Positions 15,445 through 23,270 of a DNA stretch of 45,794 nt are shown one piece after another. Made by a program: the position numbers and the translations under genes. The notes below the pieces were generated by a model. That model did no database searches. It was not told where the DNA came from and worked only from the letters and a program-made list of their open reading frames with translations. Source of the DNA: a virus; the IMG/VR virus record IMGVR_UViG_3300017753_000014, positions 1 through 45,794 of that record; one strand, written 5' to 3'. How positions within the stretch are numbered: position 1 is the stretch's first letter; every line of letters begins with the position of its first letter.

Positions 15445-15619
15445 CACATATCCTCACTCTCTCATTATCTCTTAATACAAAAATATTAGATGAACCATTA
15501 CCTACAACTATAAATCGTTTATAGTTCATCTTATCCCAAAACTGCCTGCCTCTTTCTGAAAGTATAATTAATGTTGAACAATCATCAAAATCAGAATTTG
15601 TCAATTTAAAGTCACTCAT
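15407..15619 (-). CDS. small protein of unknown function
   Basis: 70 residues, from MSDFKLTNSDFDDC; GRQFWDKMNYKRFIVVGN in the middle. No membrane segment. GGGGAGAAAAGT precedes ATG, and the end overlaps the lipoprotein start by 38 bp. No family recognised. Confidence 0.6.
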   Translation of the reverse strand: MSDFKLTNSDFDDCSTLIILSERGRQFWDKMNYKRFIVVGNGSSNIFVLRDNERVRICDEIRENGMDFTN

Positions 15620-15927
15620 ACTTTTCTCCCCATAGTAATAATATCAGAACCATCTACTAATTGATAGGTACCTTTATTATAACCGATACCTACTGTTTTA
15701 CCTGCAGGAATATAAGGATCAGGTCGTTTCTTTTTATTTGCAACACCACTTATATTATTACTTAATGCATAATGTTCCCTTGAAGATAAATCGGGAAATG
15801 GTGTTCCTATTCTTTCTTTTATAATAACTCTGTTTTTCTTATCAATAGGAAGACCTACAGATAAAAGAAACTTTCTATGTTCTTTCTTTGCAATCAATAA
15901 TCTTTCATTTTTATTTAATTTTTTCAT
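15616..15927 (-). CDS. conserved phage protein, probably leaderless
   Basis: 103 residues, basic; MKKLNKNERLLIAKKEH at the start and YIPAGKTVGIGYNKGTYQ in the C-terminal half. I see no family. There is no Shine-Dalgarno, and the -10 box of its promoter ends 9 nt before ATG, so the message is probably leaderless or nearly so. Confidence 0.75.
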   Translation of the reverse strand: MKKLNKNERLLIAKKEHRKFLLSVGLPIDKKNRVIIKERIGTPFPDLSSREHYALSNNISGVANKKKRPDPYIPAGKTVGIGYNKGTYQLVDGSDIITMGRKV

Positions 15928-15936
15928 ATACGAATC

Positions 15937-15965
15937 AGTTTACATCATTCCTGTAATCTTGTCAA
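15937..15965 (-). promoter_or_regulatory. sigma-70-like promoter inside the previous gene's end
   Basis: Minus strand TTGACA (15965-15960), 17-bp spacer, TAAACT (15942-15937), then GATTCG. It sits in the last codons of the gene at 15940-16155. A TATAAATA at 15976-15969 just upstream is in the coding part and could be a late promoter or chance. Confidence 0.65.
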
Positions 15966-16155
15966 CCCTATTTATAAGGTGTTTTAAAATAGTTTTTATC
16001 TCTTCAATATCTTGCAATGAAACTGTACAGAAATCTCCGTCTGAAGTTCTTATAGTTTCTTTAATCTTTGCTAGATATTCATCATCAAATATTTCTTCTT
16101 CTATATCTTCTTTACCCTTGACACTTTCACGCCATGCATCATCAAACATGCCCAT
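15940..16155 (-). CDS. small acidic protein
   Basis: 71 residues, MGMFDDAWRESVKGKEDIE at the start, then acidic and helical, LQDIEEIKTILKHLIN. No signal or membrane segment and no family. The 3' end carries the promoter of the following gene. Confidence 0.65.
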   Translation of the reverse strand: MGMFDDAWRESVKGKEDIEEEIFDDEYLAKIKETIRTSDGDFCTVSLQDIEEIKTILKHLINRVDKITGMM

Positions 16156-16156
16156 A

Positions 16157-16381
16157 TTATTTACCGTATTTATCTTTTAAAAATTCATTTACTACATGAC
16201 CACAAGACTCTTGATTGTCCCAAGCATTTTTTTCTTCTGCATCATTGTATTTACACTCTTCGTCTAGTTCTTTTTTCATATCATCTCTTATACTCATTAA
16301 TATTTGTAATGCTGGTGTGTTAAGTTCTCTATGAAAAAGGTCAATACATCTTTCTATATCATCAAAATATTTTCTACTCAT
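16157..16381 (-). CDS. small protein of unknown function
   Basis: 74 residues from MSRKYFDDIERCIDLFH; ATG at 16381 is chosen because CGGAACTTAAT precedes it, and the longer frame would sit inside the gene before. Helical with three cysteines. No family. Confidence 0.6.
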   Translation of the reverse strand: MSRKYFDDIERCIDLFHRELNTPALQILMSIRDDMKKELDEECKYNDAEEKNAWDNQESCGHVVNEFLKDKYGK

Positions 16382-16382
16382 A

Positions 16383-16598
16383 TTAAGTTCCGTTGTATGC
16401 GAACATACCCTCATGTTGATTTTCACACCACTCATAAATATCTTCAATGTTTAATCCAAACTCAGCACAAACTTCGTTAAACTGATTTTCAAGTGTATCT
16501 GGATCACACATAGATTGACCTGCTAAAGTTGCTTGTAAATCTAGATATATTGAGTAGCACTTTTGTTTTGCCATTTCTATATCATTTTTTATTGTCAT
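16383..16598 (-). CDS. small protein of unknown function
   Basis: 71 residues from MTIKNDIEMAKQKCYSIYL. ATG at 16598 is chosen because AAAGGAAAC lies just before it and this removes an overlap with the gene at 16630-16899. It then begins about 26 nt after the -10 of its promoter. Contains four cysteines and EWCENQHEGMFAYNG at the end. No family. Confidence 0.65.
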   Translation of the reverse strand: MTIKNDIEMAKQKCYSIYLDLQATLAGQSMCDPDTLENQFNEVCAEFGLNIEDIYEWCENQHEGMFAYNGT

Positions 16599-16623
16599 AG
16601 TGTTTCCTTTCATTATATAGCGA

Positions 16624-16652
16624 ATCATATCATCTATTATTGATAATGTCAA
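16624..16652 (-). promoter_or_regulatory. sigma-70-like promoter
   Basis: Minus strand TTGACA (16652-16647), 17-bp spacer, TATGAT (16629-16624) running into TCG. It lies at the end of the gene at 16630-16899 and drives the gene starting at 16598. This promoter supports the shorter start of that gene. Confidence 0.65.
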
Positions 16653-16899
16653 GCACTTTCTTTCTGTCGTCATCATCATAGGTTTCACCTACTAACCACG
16701 CATCATCATTGTCTGCGTTAGGATTAGGGTTTTCATAAACATATTGACCTTTTGTATTGTGTCTAAACATGGTCATGTAAACACCATCTATAGTCTTTTC
16801 ATAGTCTTCTTGACTTTTAAATGACTTAAAATCAATGCTTTTTATTAGTGTAGCAAAGAATTCAGTTCTTTGTTTATTGAATTGTTTTGAATAGTCCAT
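16630..16899 (-). CDS. small acidic protein
   Basis: 89 residues from MDYSKQFNKQRTEFFATL, with YENPNPNADNDDAWLVGE and ETYDDDDRKK. Acidic, soluble. GAGAGGACACT precedes ATG. No family recognised. Confidence 0.65.
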   Translation of the reverse strand: MDYSKQFNKQRTEFFATLIKSIDFKSFKSQEDYEKTIDGVYMTMFRHNTKGQYVYENPNPNADNDDAWLVGETYDDDDRKKVLDIINNR

Positions 16900-16912
16900 A
16901 GTGTCCTCTCAA

Positions 16913-17161
16913 TTAGGTTAATAAAATATCTTGTTGAATAGAATCTAACTTCTTCATAATAGCAGTATTATCTGCGGTTAGTGTCTTATTAATAGTCTGA
17001 AGCATGTTCATTTGAACTTGCATTTTATTCAAAGTATCAACTAAAATTGACATTTGAACATCAATCTTATCTGTATTGGACTTAATTTTATCAGTATCTA
17101 TACCGATTTCTTCATTTAATAGATTATAAATATCGTCATTATTGAACATAGAATCACTCAT
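16913..17161 (-). CDS. coiled-coil small protein
   Basis: 82 residues, starts MSDSMFNNDDIYNLLNEE; heptad repeats with LVDTLNKMQVQMNMLQ. It follows the promoter at 17204-17234 and is the first gene of that transcript. The start region is repeated upstream (17190-17201). Function unknown. Confidence 0.7.
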   Translation of the reverse strand: MSDSMFNNDDIYNLLNEEIGIDTDKIKSNTDKIDVQMSILVDTLNKMQVQMNMLQTINKTLTADNTAIMKKLDSIQQDILLT

Positions 17162-17201
17162 AGTTTACTCACTTTCATTTATTGTTATCGAATCACTCAT
17201 A
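17151..17201. repeat. 12-bp direct repeat over a start codon
   Basis: GAATCACTCATA on the plus strand occurs at 17151-17162 and 17190-17201, 39 bp apart. The first copy is the start of the gene at 16913-17161. The second holds an ATG followed by 10 codons and a stop, a possible mini-leader or remnant of a duplicated start. Confidence 0.5.
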
Positions 17202-17203
17202 CT

Positions 17204-17234
17204 ATTATAATAACACAATGGGTGAATTATACAA
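17204..17234 (-). promoter_or_regulatory. sigma-70-like promoter, same core as at 12100
   Basis: Minus strand TTGTAT (17234-17229), then TATTAT (17212-17207) or TATAAT (17209-17204), followed by AGTATGAGTGATTCG. The core GTGTTATTATAATAGTAT is identical to the promoter at 12100-12138, so the two are probably one regulatory class. Confidence 0.6.
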
Positions 17235-17246
17235 GCAAATAATGGA

Positions 17247-17468
17247 TTATTTCACTTCTTTTTCTATTTTTTTCTTATGCTCATCAACAGTTCTTAACTC
17301 TACACTCTTAGTATGCGACATAATTCTGTTCATTTCGTAGTGTTTTATGAATGTTTTTATCATACATTGCATTTCAAATATCAATTCATCTATCTTTTTA
17401 CTATCTCTTTTGAGATTTCTTTCTAATTTTGCGATTCTCCTTATTATTTCTTCTTTTTCAGTAATCAT
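17247..17468 (-). CDS. small basic coiled-coil protein
   Basis: 73 residues with ITEKEEIIRRIAKLERNL and a lysine-rich end. Heptads suggest a coiled coil. CTGGAGATAATAC precedes ATG. It is transcribed after the glycosyltransferase at 17475; no function. Confidence 0.65.
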   Translation of the reverse strand: MITEKEEIIRRIAKLERNLKRDSKKIDELIFEMQCMIKTFIKHYEMNRIMSHTKSVELRTVDEHKKKIEKEVK

Positions 17469-17474
17469 AATGTA

Positions 17475-18167
17475 TTATCTCCAGTTATTTTTCACCCAAT
17501 CTTTATCTGATTCGTGGGGTTTGGGATACCCATGAAAGACTGCTACTTTTGCGTTCTCATTTTGTTCAAATGTCCACAAGTTTTTACCGAATCGGGGTTC
17601 ATTTCTATCAAACCATTTGTAAGAAAATGTCCATTCGTCAGGAAAAGTTCTTACATTGTGTTTATGAAACTTCTTGTCCTTTCTCAGTAGTTCTGTTATT
17701 GCGTTTTGGTCGCCTTGTAGTCTGTACCAATAACTTCTATCTTTTGCAAATTCATCCCATATAATAGGTTTCATTGTTTCACTATGCCATTTCATAAGAC
17801 TTGAGTTATACCATATCATTCTACCATTAAAGTCTGATGTAATACTAAATGTCTTTTCATCTTCAAAATTTGCAAAACAATCTATATTTCTCATTAAAAC
17901 CACATCTAAATCCATATATAAATTAACACCTGATAACCCATTATCTGGGTGAAATAGTTGCATTTTGTTCCACCACCCTTGCATATCGTGTAACGGAAAC
18001 TGTTTTACGATTATATCACCTTCTAGAATTTTGTCAAGTTTAACATGGTCAGTAAAACAATAAAATTTATGTGGTACACTTAAATTTCTACTTACCATAT
18101 TGTATAGATTTTGCACATAAATCGGTTGATACTTTGTGCCATACAAGACACAACAAAAATTAATCAT
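17475..18167 (-). CDS. GT-A type glycosyltransferase
   Basis: 230 residues. DxD metal motif D86-L-D88 in NLYMDLDVVLM, with MQGWWNKMQLF just before and FHGYPKPHE at the end, as in GT8-like phage and bacterial glycosyltransferases. It transfers a nucleotide-activated sugar; acceptor unknown. Its ATG overlaps the stop of the preceding gene (ATGA). It is the last gene of the glycan cassette in transcription order. Confidence 0.8.
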   Translation of the reverse strand: MINFCCVLYGTKYQPIYVQNLYNMVSRNLSVPHKFYCFTDHVKLDKILEGDIIVKQFPLHDMQGWWNKMQLFHPDNGLSGVNLYMDLDVVLMRNIDCFANFEDEKTFSITSDFNGRMIWYNSSLMKWHSETMKPIIWDEFAKDRSYWYRLQGDQNAITELLRKDKKFHKHNVRTFPDEWTFSYKWFDRNEPRFGKNLWTFEQNENAKVAVFHGYPKPHESDKDWVKNNWR

Positions 18168-18382
18168 CTTAAATCGTTCTTCACTCTTTGTAATTGTTCT
18201 ATTATTTGATTTAATTTTAACTTACTTGTATCCATTTGGTCTCTACTTTCAAAGTAGACAGAATCACCTAATGTATATGCTTTACCTTGATACTTGTTTA
18301 TAAATGTCTGCAAGTCACTTATCATATTCTTTGCAACAGTTAATTGATATTCTATGGGATTATATTTTTCTTTAGCGCTCAT
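18164..18382 (-). CDS. small protein inside the glycan cassette
   Basis: 72 residues, helical: MSAKEKYNPIEYQLTVAK, then DTSKLKLNQIIEQLQRV. Unknown. AAGGAGTGAT precedes ATG and ATGA overlap couples it to the glycosyltransferase gene. Confidence 0.65.
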   Translation of the reverse strand: MSAKEKYNPIEYQLTVAKNMISDLQTFINKYQGKAYTLGDSVYFESRDQMDTSKLKLNQIIEQLQRVKNDLR

Positions 18383-19194
18383 ATCACTCCTTGTTGATTT
18401 AATAGTTTATATGCTGTACCATCTTCTATTTCGTCAAGAGTAAATTGTTGTTCTGTTATAAACTTCAACCACTCTAAAACTGTTTTCTTACCAGGTCTAA
18501 AAGGTCTTTCAACATACTTTGGGTCTCTAGATGCAACTGCCCAAGATACATTTCTACCATCAGTTATTACAGGCACTCTGTTTAATATTGCGTCTACAGA
18601 TGCTATGCTCATATTTGTTACTAAACAATGACAATCTTTTAATTGTTCTCTAATATCAGTACCCCACCATTCATTACCTGGTCTTGGTTTATTTCTTACT
18701 ATTATATCTCTTTTTGTGTGTTGTGTCAACTCTGATTTAACACCTGCTATCCATTCTTCTTGTGTCATATTATTAAGTTGTTGTGTTACAGTAGGTGATG
18801 AGGGACATATTAGTATATGTTTTGTATCACCAGTATACCAACCTTTAAACTCTGCATCTATACCTTGATTTACTAACTTTCGTAATCTAGAACCATCACC
18901 AACTTTACCTTTAACTGTATGCAAACCACCTTTGACTATTCTAAAATAAGTTTTATCTTCTTCATCAATACTAGGTGTCGGATATCTTGTTATAGGGTAA
19001 GTTATATAACCTACATCTATATAATACCATTCTTCTTTTTTTTCAACACATTGAGCAATTTCTTTTCTGTTCTGACCTGCTAATCCCCAAAAGAAGTGTA
19101 TTGGTCTGTCTTCGTCTTGCCAACCTTTTTCTATAAGAGGAAATATTTTATGAGATAAACATTTATCCCATTTTAATTTATGTGTTATAATCAT
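18379..19194 (-). CDS. GT-B-like capsule/surface polysaccharide protein
   Basis: 271 residues from MIITHKLKWDKCLSHK, the ATG with AGAGG 6 nt upstream. HILICPSSPTVTQQL begins the second half, and NMSIASVDAILNRVPVITD (about residue 198) is the NxSIAS...PV block of GT-B capsule-synthesis proteins. The same pattern occurs at 24482-25402 (YNSIASLESITVGVPAIV). The sugar and acceptor are unknown. Confidence 0.65.
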   Translation of the reverse strand: MIITHKLKWDKCLSHKIFPLIEKGWQDEDRPIHFFWGLAGQNRKEIAQCVEKKEEWYYIDVGYITYPITRYPTPSIDEEDKTYFRIVKGGLHTVKGKVGDGSRLRKLVNQGIDAEFKGWYTGDTKHILICPSSPTVTQQLNNMTQEEWIAGVKSELTQHTKRDIIVRNKPRPGNEWWGTDIREQLKDCHCLVTNMSIASVDAILNRVPVITDGRNVSWAVASRDPKYVERPFRPGKKTVLEWLKFITEQQFTLDEIEDGTAYKLLNQQGVI

Positions 19195-19819
19195 ATAATA
19201 CCTCTGCACTAACTCTTTTAACTTCTTTATATCCTATTTTATTGAATAGTATATTAAATTCATCAAATGTATTTCTCATTCGTTTTGATTTCATTTCAAG
19301 ATGTATAAAAGGTTTATTTTTACTTAATGTTTCTAAACAACCTGATAATATTTGATACTCAAAACCTTCTGCATCTACTTTTATATAATCTACATTTTCG
19401 AAATTCATACTATCAATACTTTTTATTTCTACATTGCCAGGTTTGTCTGGGTCTATATTTGTATTACCTGAATTATCTTTCTCTATATTTAAGAAACCTG
19501 TAGTCTGATGTGAACCTAATGCGAAAGGATATATTGTATAGTTATCAAAATCTTTCATATTTTGAACATAACATTCTCTTACTGAACTATTAGGTTCAAA
19601 TGCCCATATGTATTTTGTATCTGGTCGTTGTATCATGGGTCTAGACCACAAACCTACATGAGCACCCACATCTATGATATACTCAATCTTTCTTTTATTC
19701 TCCATATATTCAAAGAGAGTATCTCTTTGTTTCTTCTGATACTCTCCGTTTAAAATCCATCTCTCAAAGTGAGTATCACTAGAAGGGAAAAGATAATTGC
19801 CTATCTTCTTCTGTATCAT
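19178..19819 (-). CDS. FkbM-family methyltransferase
   Basis: 213 residues. SAM-binding IIDVGAHVGLWS (48-59), AFEPNSSVRECY, and the FkbM signature VDYIKVDAEGFEYQILSGC (143-161) with FIHLEMKS. FkbM enzymes O-methylate sugars or secondary metabolites, here probably a glycan made by the neighbouring transferases. The start overlaps the preceding gene end by 41 bp; its ribosome site is weak. Confidence 0.85.
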   Translation of the reverse strand: MIQKKIGNYLFPSSDTHFERWILNGEYQKKQRDTLFEYMENKRKIEYIIDVGAHVGLWSRPMIQRPDTKYIWAFEPNSSVRECYVQNMKDFDNYTIYPFALGSHQTTGFLNIEKDNSGNTNIDPDKPGNVEIKSIDSMNFENVDYIKVDAEGFEYQILSGCLETLSKNKPFIHLEMKSKRMRNTFDEFNILFNKIGYKEVKRVSAEVLYDYNT

Positions 19820-20060
19820 CTTCTTTTTTATCCTCTTTCAATAATTGTTTTTCTTCATTCCACCATGGTGCATCTGATGAATGTTGCACCCAGGGTGCAT
19901 CTGGTGTTTCTGAAGGTATAGAACTATGGTCTAATCCAGGTTCTACTGTTTCAGATTTTAAAACAACTGGTTTTGATGTGTAGTCGTTAAACTCTCTTCT
20001 TCTTACTTCTCCAGTAGTAGGATTTCTCTCATAGATATACTTCTTTTTATCATCTGCCAT
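19779..20060 (-). CDS. charged small protein of unknown function
   Basis: 93 residues, opening MADDKKKYIYERNPTTGEV, with SDAPWWNEEKQ and an acidic end EEDRQLSFPF. YIYERNPTTGEV and the terminal LSFPF resemble small proteins in other marine phage genomes. Function unknown. Confidence 0.7.
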   Translation of the reverse strand: MADDKKKYIYERNPTTGEVRRREFNDYTSKPVVLKSETVEPGLDHSSIPSETPDAPWVQHSSDAPWWNEEKQLLKEDKKEDDTEEDRQLSFPF

Positions 20061-20856
20061 GTTTATTCCTTTCTCTTCTAAATGTTTCTAAAAAATATTG
20101 TTTTCTTTTACCTTTAAAATCATAAAAATATGTACCTGGTTTAAAAACTCTAGCACTCTTCGGCCATATATCAAAACTACCACACTCTTCGCCACCGTAT
20201 TCTGTAAGTCTTACTTTACAACCTCTTATATTATAGGTCCCTAACTTAAATCTAAACTTTTTAGGTGGGTCTCTCTGTGGTAACAATCCTAATTCTTCTC
20301 TTAATATATTATCATATGTTCTCTGGTCACCATACCAATTCCAATGTGGGTCTTTATGTGCATCTGAAACCCACCTATCATACCTGTAACCAAAAAATCT
20401 TTTAACATCTTCTGTAACTTTCTTCACGACAATCATAGCATTATTTACTCGTGTGCCTTTTCTAATGGGTATCATTATATCAAAATCTTCATCAAACATT
20501 GTATCTAAATTTCTGTTTATGATATGGTCTGTACCACACATAATAATATTCTCTTCATAACCATTATCATCACATATAAATTTTGTTTCATTTAATACTT
20601 TTGATTCAATAATTTGTTTACCCTCTGTGTCAACTCTAAATGTTTCTAAATGTTCCATTTTAGGTATTATTGTTGTATTATCTGTAGATAATATTAGTTT
20701 ACCATTTTCTGAATTATGCCATAGAAAAGTATCATTTAGACATTGTAAAAATAAATGATAATTATATCTATTCTTTAAAACTAAATCTTTTACTTCGTCT
20801 GCTTCTTTCACATCTTTAAAATTAGGATTTTTAAAGAACGGAACTAGATACACCAT
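20050..20856 (-). CDS. putative glycosyltransferase
   Basis: 268 residues; start at 20856 (MVYLVPFFKNPNFKD) since GGAG lies 8 nt before it. NIIMCGTDHIINRNLDTMF (about 103-121) has the loop and acidic metal-binding residues of a GT-A fold, followed by AMIVVKK and WYGDQRTYDNIL, where the last pattern matches acceptor regions of GT8-like enzymes. Donor and acceptor unknown. It follows the WbpE-like aminotransferase gene and overlaps it. Confidence 0.65.
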   Translation of the reverse strand: MVYLVPFFKNPNFKDVKEADEVKDLVLKNRYNYHLFLQCLNDTFLWHNSENGKLILSTDNTTIIPKMEHLETFRVDTEGKQIIESKVLNETKFICDDNGYEENIIMCGTDHIINRNLDTMFDEDFDIMIPIRKGTRVNNAMIVVKKVTEDVKRFFGYRYDRWVSDAHKDPHWNWYGDQRTYDNILREELGLLPQRDPPKKFRFKLGTYNIRGCKVRLTEYGGEECGSFDIWPKSARVFKPGTYFYDFKGKRKQYFLETFRRERNKHGR

Positions 20857-21928
20857 TACCATTACTCCAATACTTTTGTAAAATGTCTATAACTTTTTCT
20901 TTATTAACGCCAGGATAAATTGGCAAACTTACTTGACTGTTTGATATTTTTTCTGTTACAGGTAAATCTATATCAACTATATTTTCAACATCATTACATA
21001 TAGTGCAATTCGTTTTACCCATTCTATATAATGGATTTGCATGTACAGGTTTATCGTAATGTTTTTTTAATTGTAAATCGTTTGAACATCTTTCAATTAA
21101 CTTATTTCTATCTCTGTGTAATATAGGGTAAATATGATAACTATGTTCAACGCCCTCTTGTGTATAACAATAGTCTAGATGTTTATTATAATAATCTGCG
21201 ATTTCTTGTTTCTCTCTTAGAACTTCAGGATAGTATTTTAATTTTAAACTAATAAATCTAGCATTTATATTAGACATTCTCATATTAAATCCAATATCAT
21301 TTTCTTTCCAACTTCTCTGTTCTTTCATTTCTTTTGCAAGACCTTCATCATCTGTTATTACACAACCTGCATCACCAAATGCTCCTATGCCTTTACCAGG
21401 ATAAAAACTAAAAGTACCTGCCTCACCAAATGTACCTACATGTTTACCATTAACTCTAGTACCGTGTGCTTGTGAGCAATCTTCTATTATTATAGATGTA
21501 GACTTTTTACTATTTATTCTTGTCATATCACAAGCATTACCATACATATGTACTGGTAGTATTACTTTATTATCAAAACCTACATTTAGTTTTTCTGGGT
21601 CCATACAATATGTTTTCTCATCAATATCAACAAATTCATTGTATGCACCTAAATATCTTATTGCTGATAATGTTGCAGTAAATGTATGAGAAACTGTGGT
21701 AACTTTATCACCTGAACGAATACCAGCAGAATATAATGCAATCGCTAATGCTGATGTACCACTATTTACTGCAACACAATACTTAGCACCAGTAAAATCT
21801 GCAAAGTCTTCTTCAAACTTTTCTGTACCAAATACAAAGTTACTTGTATTAAGTAACTCTTCGACCTCAGACATAAACTCTTCTTTCAAAGGTTTATGTA
21901 TCTCTGTCATATCGTAATAGGGTATCAT
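20831..21928 (-). CDS. DegT/DnrJ/EryC1/StrS sugar aminotransferase, WbpE-like
   Basis: 365 residues. Transfers an amino group to a 3-keto or 4-keto nucleotide sugar. SGTSALAIAL (56-65), IIEDCSQAHGT (147-157) and SFYPGKGIGAFGDAGC (174-189) with PLP lysine K179 are family hallmarks. With the dehydrogenase and acetyltransferase just upstream it matches the WbpB-WbpE-WbpD set that makes UDP-2,3-diacetamido sugars, so it is probably the 3-aminotransferase. ATGA overlap with the dehydrogenase gene. Confidence 0.9.
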   Translation of the reverse strand: MIPYYDMTEIHKPLKEEFMSEVEELLNTSNFVFGTEKFEEDFADFTGAKYCVAVNSGTSALAIALYSAGIRSGDKVTTVSHTFTATLSAIRYLGAYNEFVDIDEKTYCMDPEKLNVGFDNKVILPVHMYGNACDMTRINSKKSTSIIIEDCSQAHGTRVNGKHVGTFGEAGTFSFYPGKGIGAFGDAGCVITDDEGLAKEMKEQRSWKENDIGFNMRMSNINARFISLKLKYYPEVLREKQEIADYYNKHLDYCYTQEGVEHSYHIYPILHRDRNKLIERCSNDLQLKKHYDKPVHANPLYRMGKTNCTICNDVENIVDIDLPVTEKISNSQVSLPIYPGVNKEKVIDILQKYWSNGNGVSSSVL

Positions 21929-22854
21929 ACTTCTTTATCTATCCACTTCATAAGTTTTAGTGCCTTATCAACATCACTTATACATTCAATTTTGTGATTG
22001 TTAATACATTCTAAAAAATGTCTTTTACCATTCATTAGTGCTTCACTCGATTCTACTTTAGGGCATGTCATATTACCTAATTGATTTATATTATAATCTT
22101 CACCCACTTCACCAGTATCGTACACTTTTATTTTGTTTACATCTATGTCATCATATATAACAGATTTTTTAGTACCTGTCAAGATTATTTCTCTTTTCTT
22201 TACAGGACTTACCCAATTGCAGTTAATAGTAGCAGTAAACCCATTATTAAATTTTAAACATACAATAGACTGATTCGATTTATCGTTTACATGGTTGTTC
22301 TTTATAATAGATTTTTTAACTAATTCAATATCAGGATATAAATGATTTATTATAGCAAGGTCATGTATTGCTAAATCTTTTACAACATCAACATCTTTCT
22401 GAAATAAACCTAAACTAATTCTATGACTATCATAATATAATGGTTTACCTATGTCTATACTTTTAAGAGTTTGTATAGCAGGATGAAATAGAAAAGTATG
22501 GTCAACCATAATTCTTAATTTATCATTGATTGTTTTTCTATAGTCTGCTAGATTTAAGGTATCATCATAACTCATACACACAGGTTTTTCTACCCATACA
22601 TGTCTTCCATAATATATACTCAATTTTGCTAAATCTAAATGACTTTCAGGTTTCGTTGCTATTAATACTGCCTTTACATCATTATTGTGTTCTAATACAT
22701 TTGTTAAACTAACATCATACTTAAATTTACTACCATATAAATGTTTCGCTTTATCTAACTCGTTATGTGATTTATCTACTATGTGAGTAATTTTATCTGA
22801 AAATACCCTTGCAAGATTTCTACCCCAATACCCAAATCCAACTAACGCAATCAT
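21925..22854 (-). CDS. Gfo/Idh/MocA oxidoreductase, WbpB-like
   Basis: 309 residues. NAD-binding GFGYWG (6-11), VEKPVC with E89-K90-P91, and DLAIHDLAIINHL near 161-173. In WbpB the family oxidises the C3 hydroxyl of UDP-N-acetylglucosaminuronic acid. It overlaps the acetyltransferase gene and the aminotransferase gene by 4 bp on each side, which argues for one pathway. The missing step is UDP-GlcNAc 6-dehydrogenase (WbpA), presumably host-supplied. Confidence 0.85.
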   Translation of the reverse strand: MIALVGFGYWGRNLARVFSDKITHIVDKSHNELDKAKHLYGSKFKYDVSLTNVLEHNNDVKAVLIATKPESHLDLAKLSIYYGRHVWVEKPVCMSYDDTLNLADYRKTINDKLRIMVDHTFLFHPAIQTLKSIDIGKPLYYDSHRISLGLFQKDVDVVKDLAIHDLAIINHLYPDIELVKKSIIKNNHVNDKSNQSIVCLKFNNGFTATINCNWVSPVKKREIILTGTKKSVIYDDIDVNKIKVYDTGEVGEDYNINQLGNMTCPKVESSEALMNGKRHFLECINNHKIECISDVDKALKLMKWIDKEV

Positions 22855-23270
22855 TTTATTCTCCTTGCTGGGTTGCCGGCATAGATACCAGGTTCTTCTA
22901 TATCTTTTGTTACGACTGAACCAGCACCTATCGTTACATTGTCACAGATTGTGACAGGTAATATTGTTGAGTTAGAACCTATGTTGCAATTATTACCTAT
23001 ATTAGTTGGTAAAAAGTCTTTACTTAAATTACCATCTTTAAATTTATCGTTAGTGAACATGACACCATGAGCGATAAAACATTTATCCATGATTGTAACA
23101 TTCTCACATATAAAACTGTGTGATTGTATTCTTGTATTATCACCTATATAAGAACCTTTTTGTATTTCACAAAATGGTCCTATAAAAACATTATCACCTA
23201 TAACACATTCATACATATTAACAGGTTCTACAATTGTGTTTTCTTTTCCTATTTTACAGTCACGAATCAT
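22851..23270 (-). CDS. left-handed beta-helix acyltransferase, WbpD-like
   Basis: 139 residues with hexapeptide repeats (VIGDNVFIGPFCEI, TICDNVTIGAGSVVTKDI). Closely resembles WbpD: GVMFTNDKFKDG, TNIGNNCNIGSNSTI and YAGNPARRIK. It would N-acetylate the 3-amino group of the sugar nucleotide using acetyl-CoA. ATG is preceded by AAAGGTTAATAA. It is first of the trio in transcription order. Confidence 0.88.
   Translation of the reverse strand: MIRDCKIGKENTIVEPVNMYECVIGDNVFIGPFCEIQKGSYIGDNTRIQSHSFICENVTIMDKCFIAHGVMFTNDKFKDGNLSKDFLPTNIGNNCNIGSNSTILPVTICDNVTIGAGSVVTKDIEEPGIYAGNPARRIK

Noticed and set aside
16383-16688. Longer 101-codon version of the gene ending at 16383
   Set aside because: The extension would lie in the preceding gene and upstream of a clear promoter. 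ATG at 16598 has a good ribosome site, so the shorter form is preferred.
23264-23270. CGAATCA-like string at a start codon
   Set aside because: It is the start of the acetyltransferase gene (ATG ATT CGT), so it is coding and not a further copy of the promoter motif.
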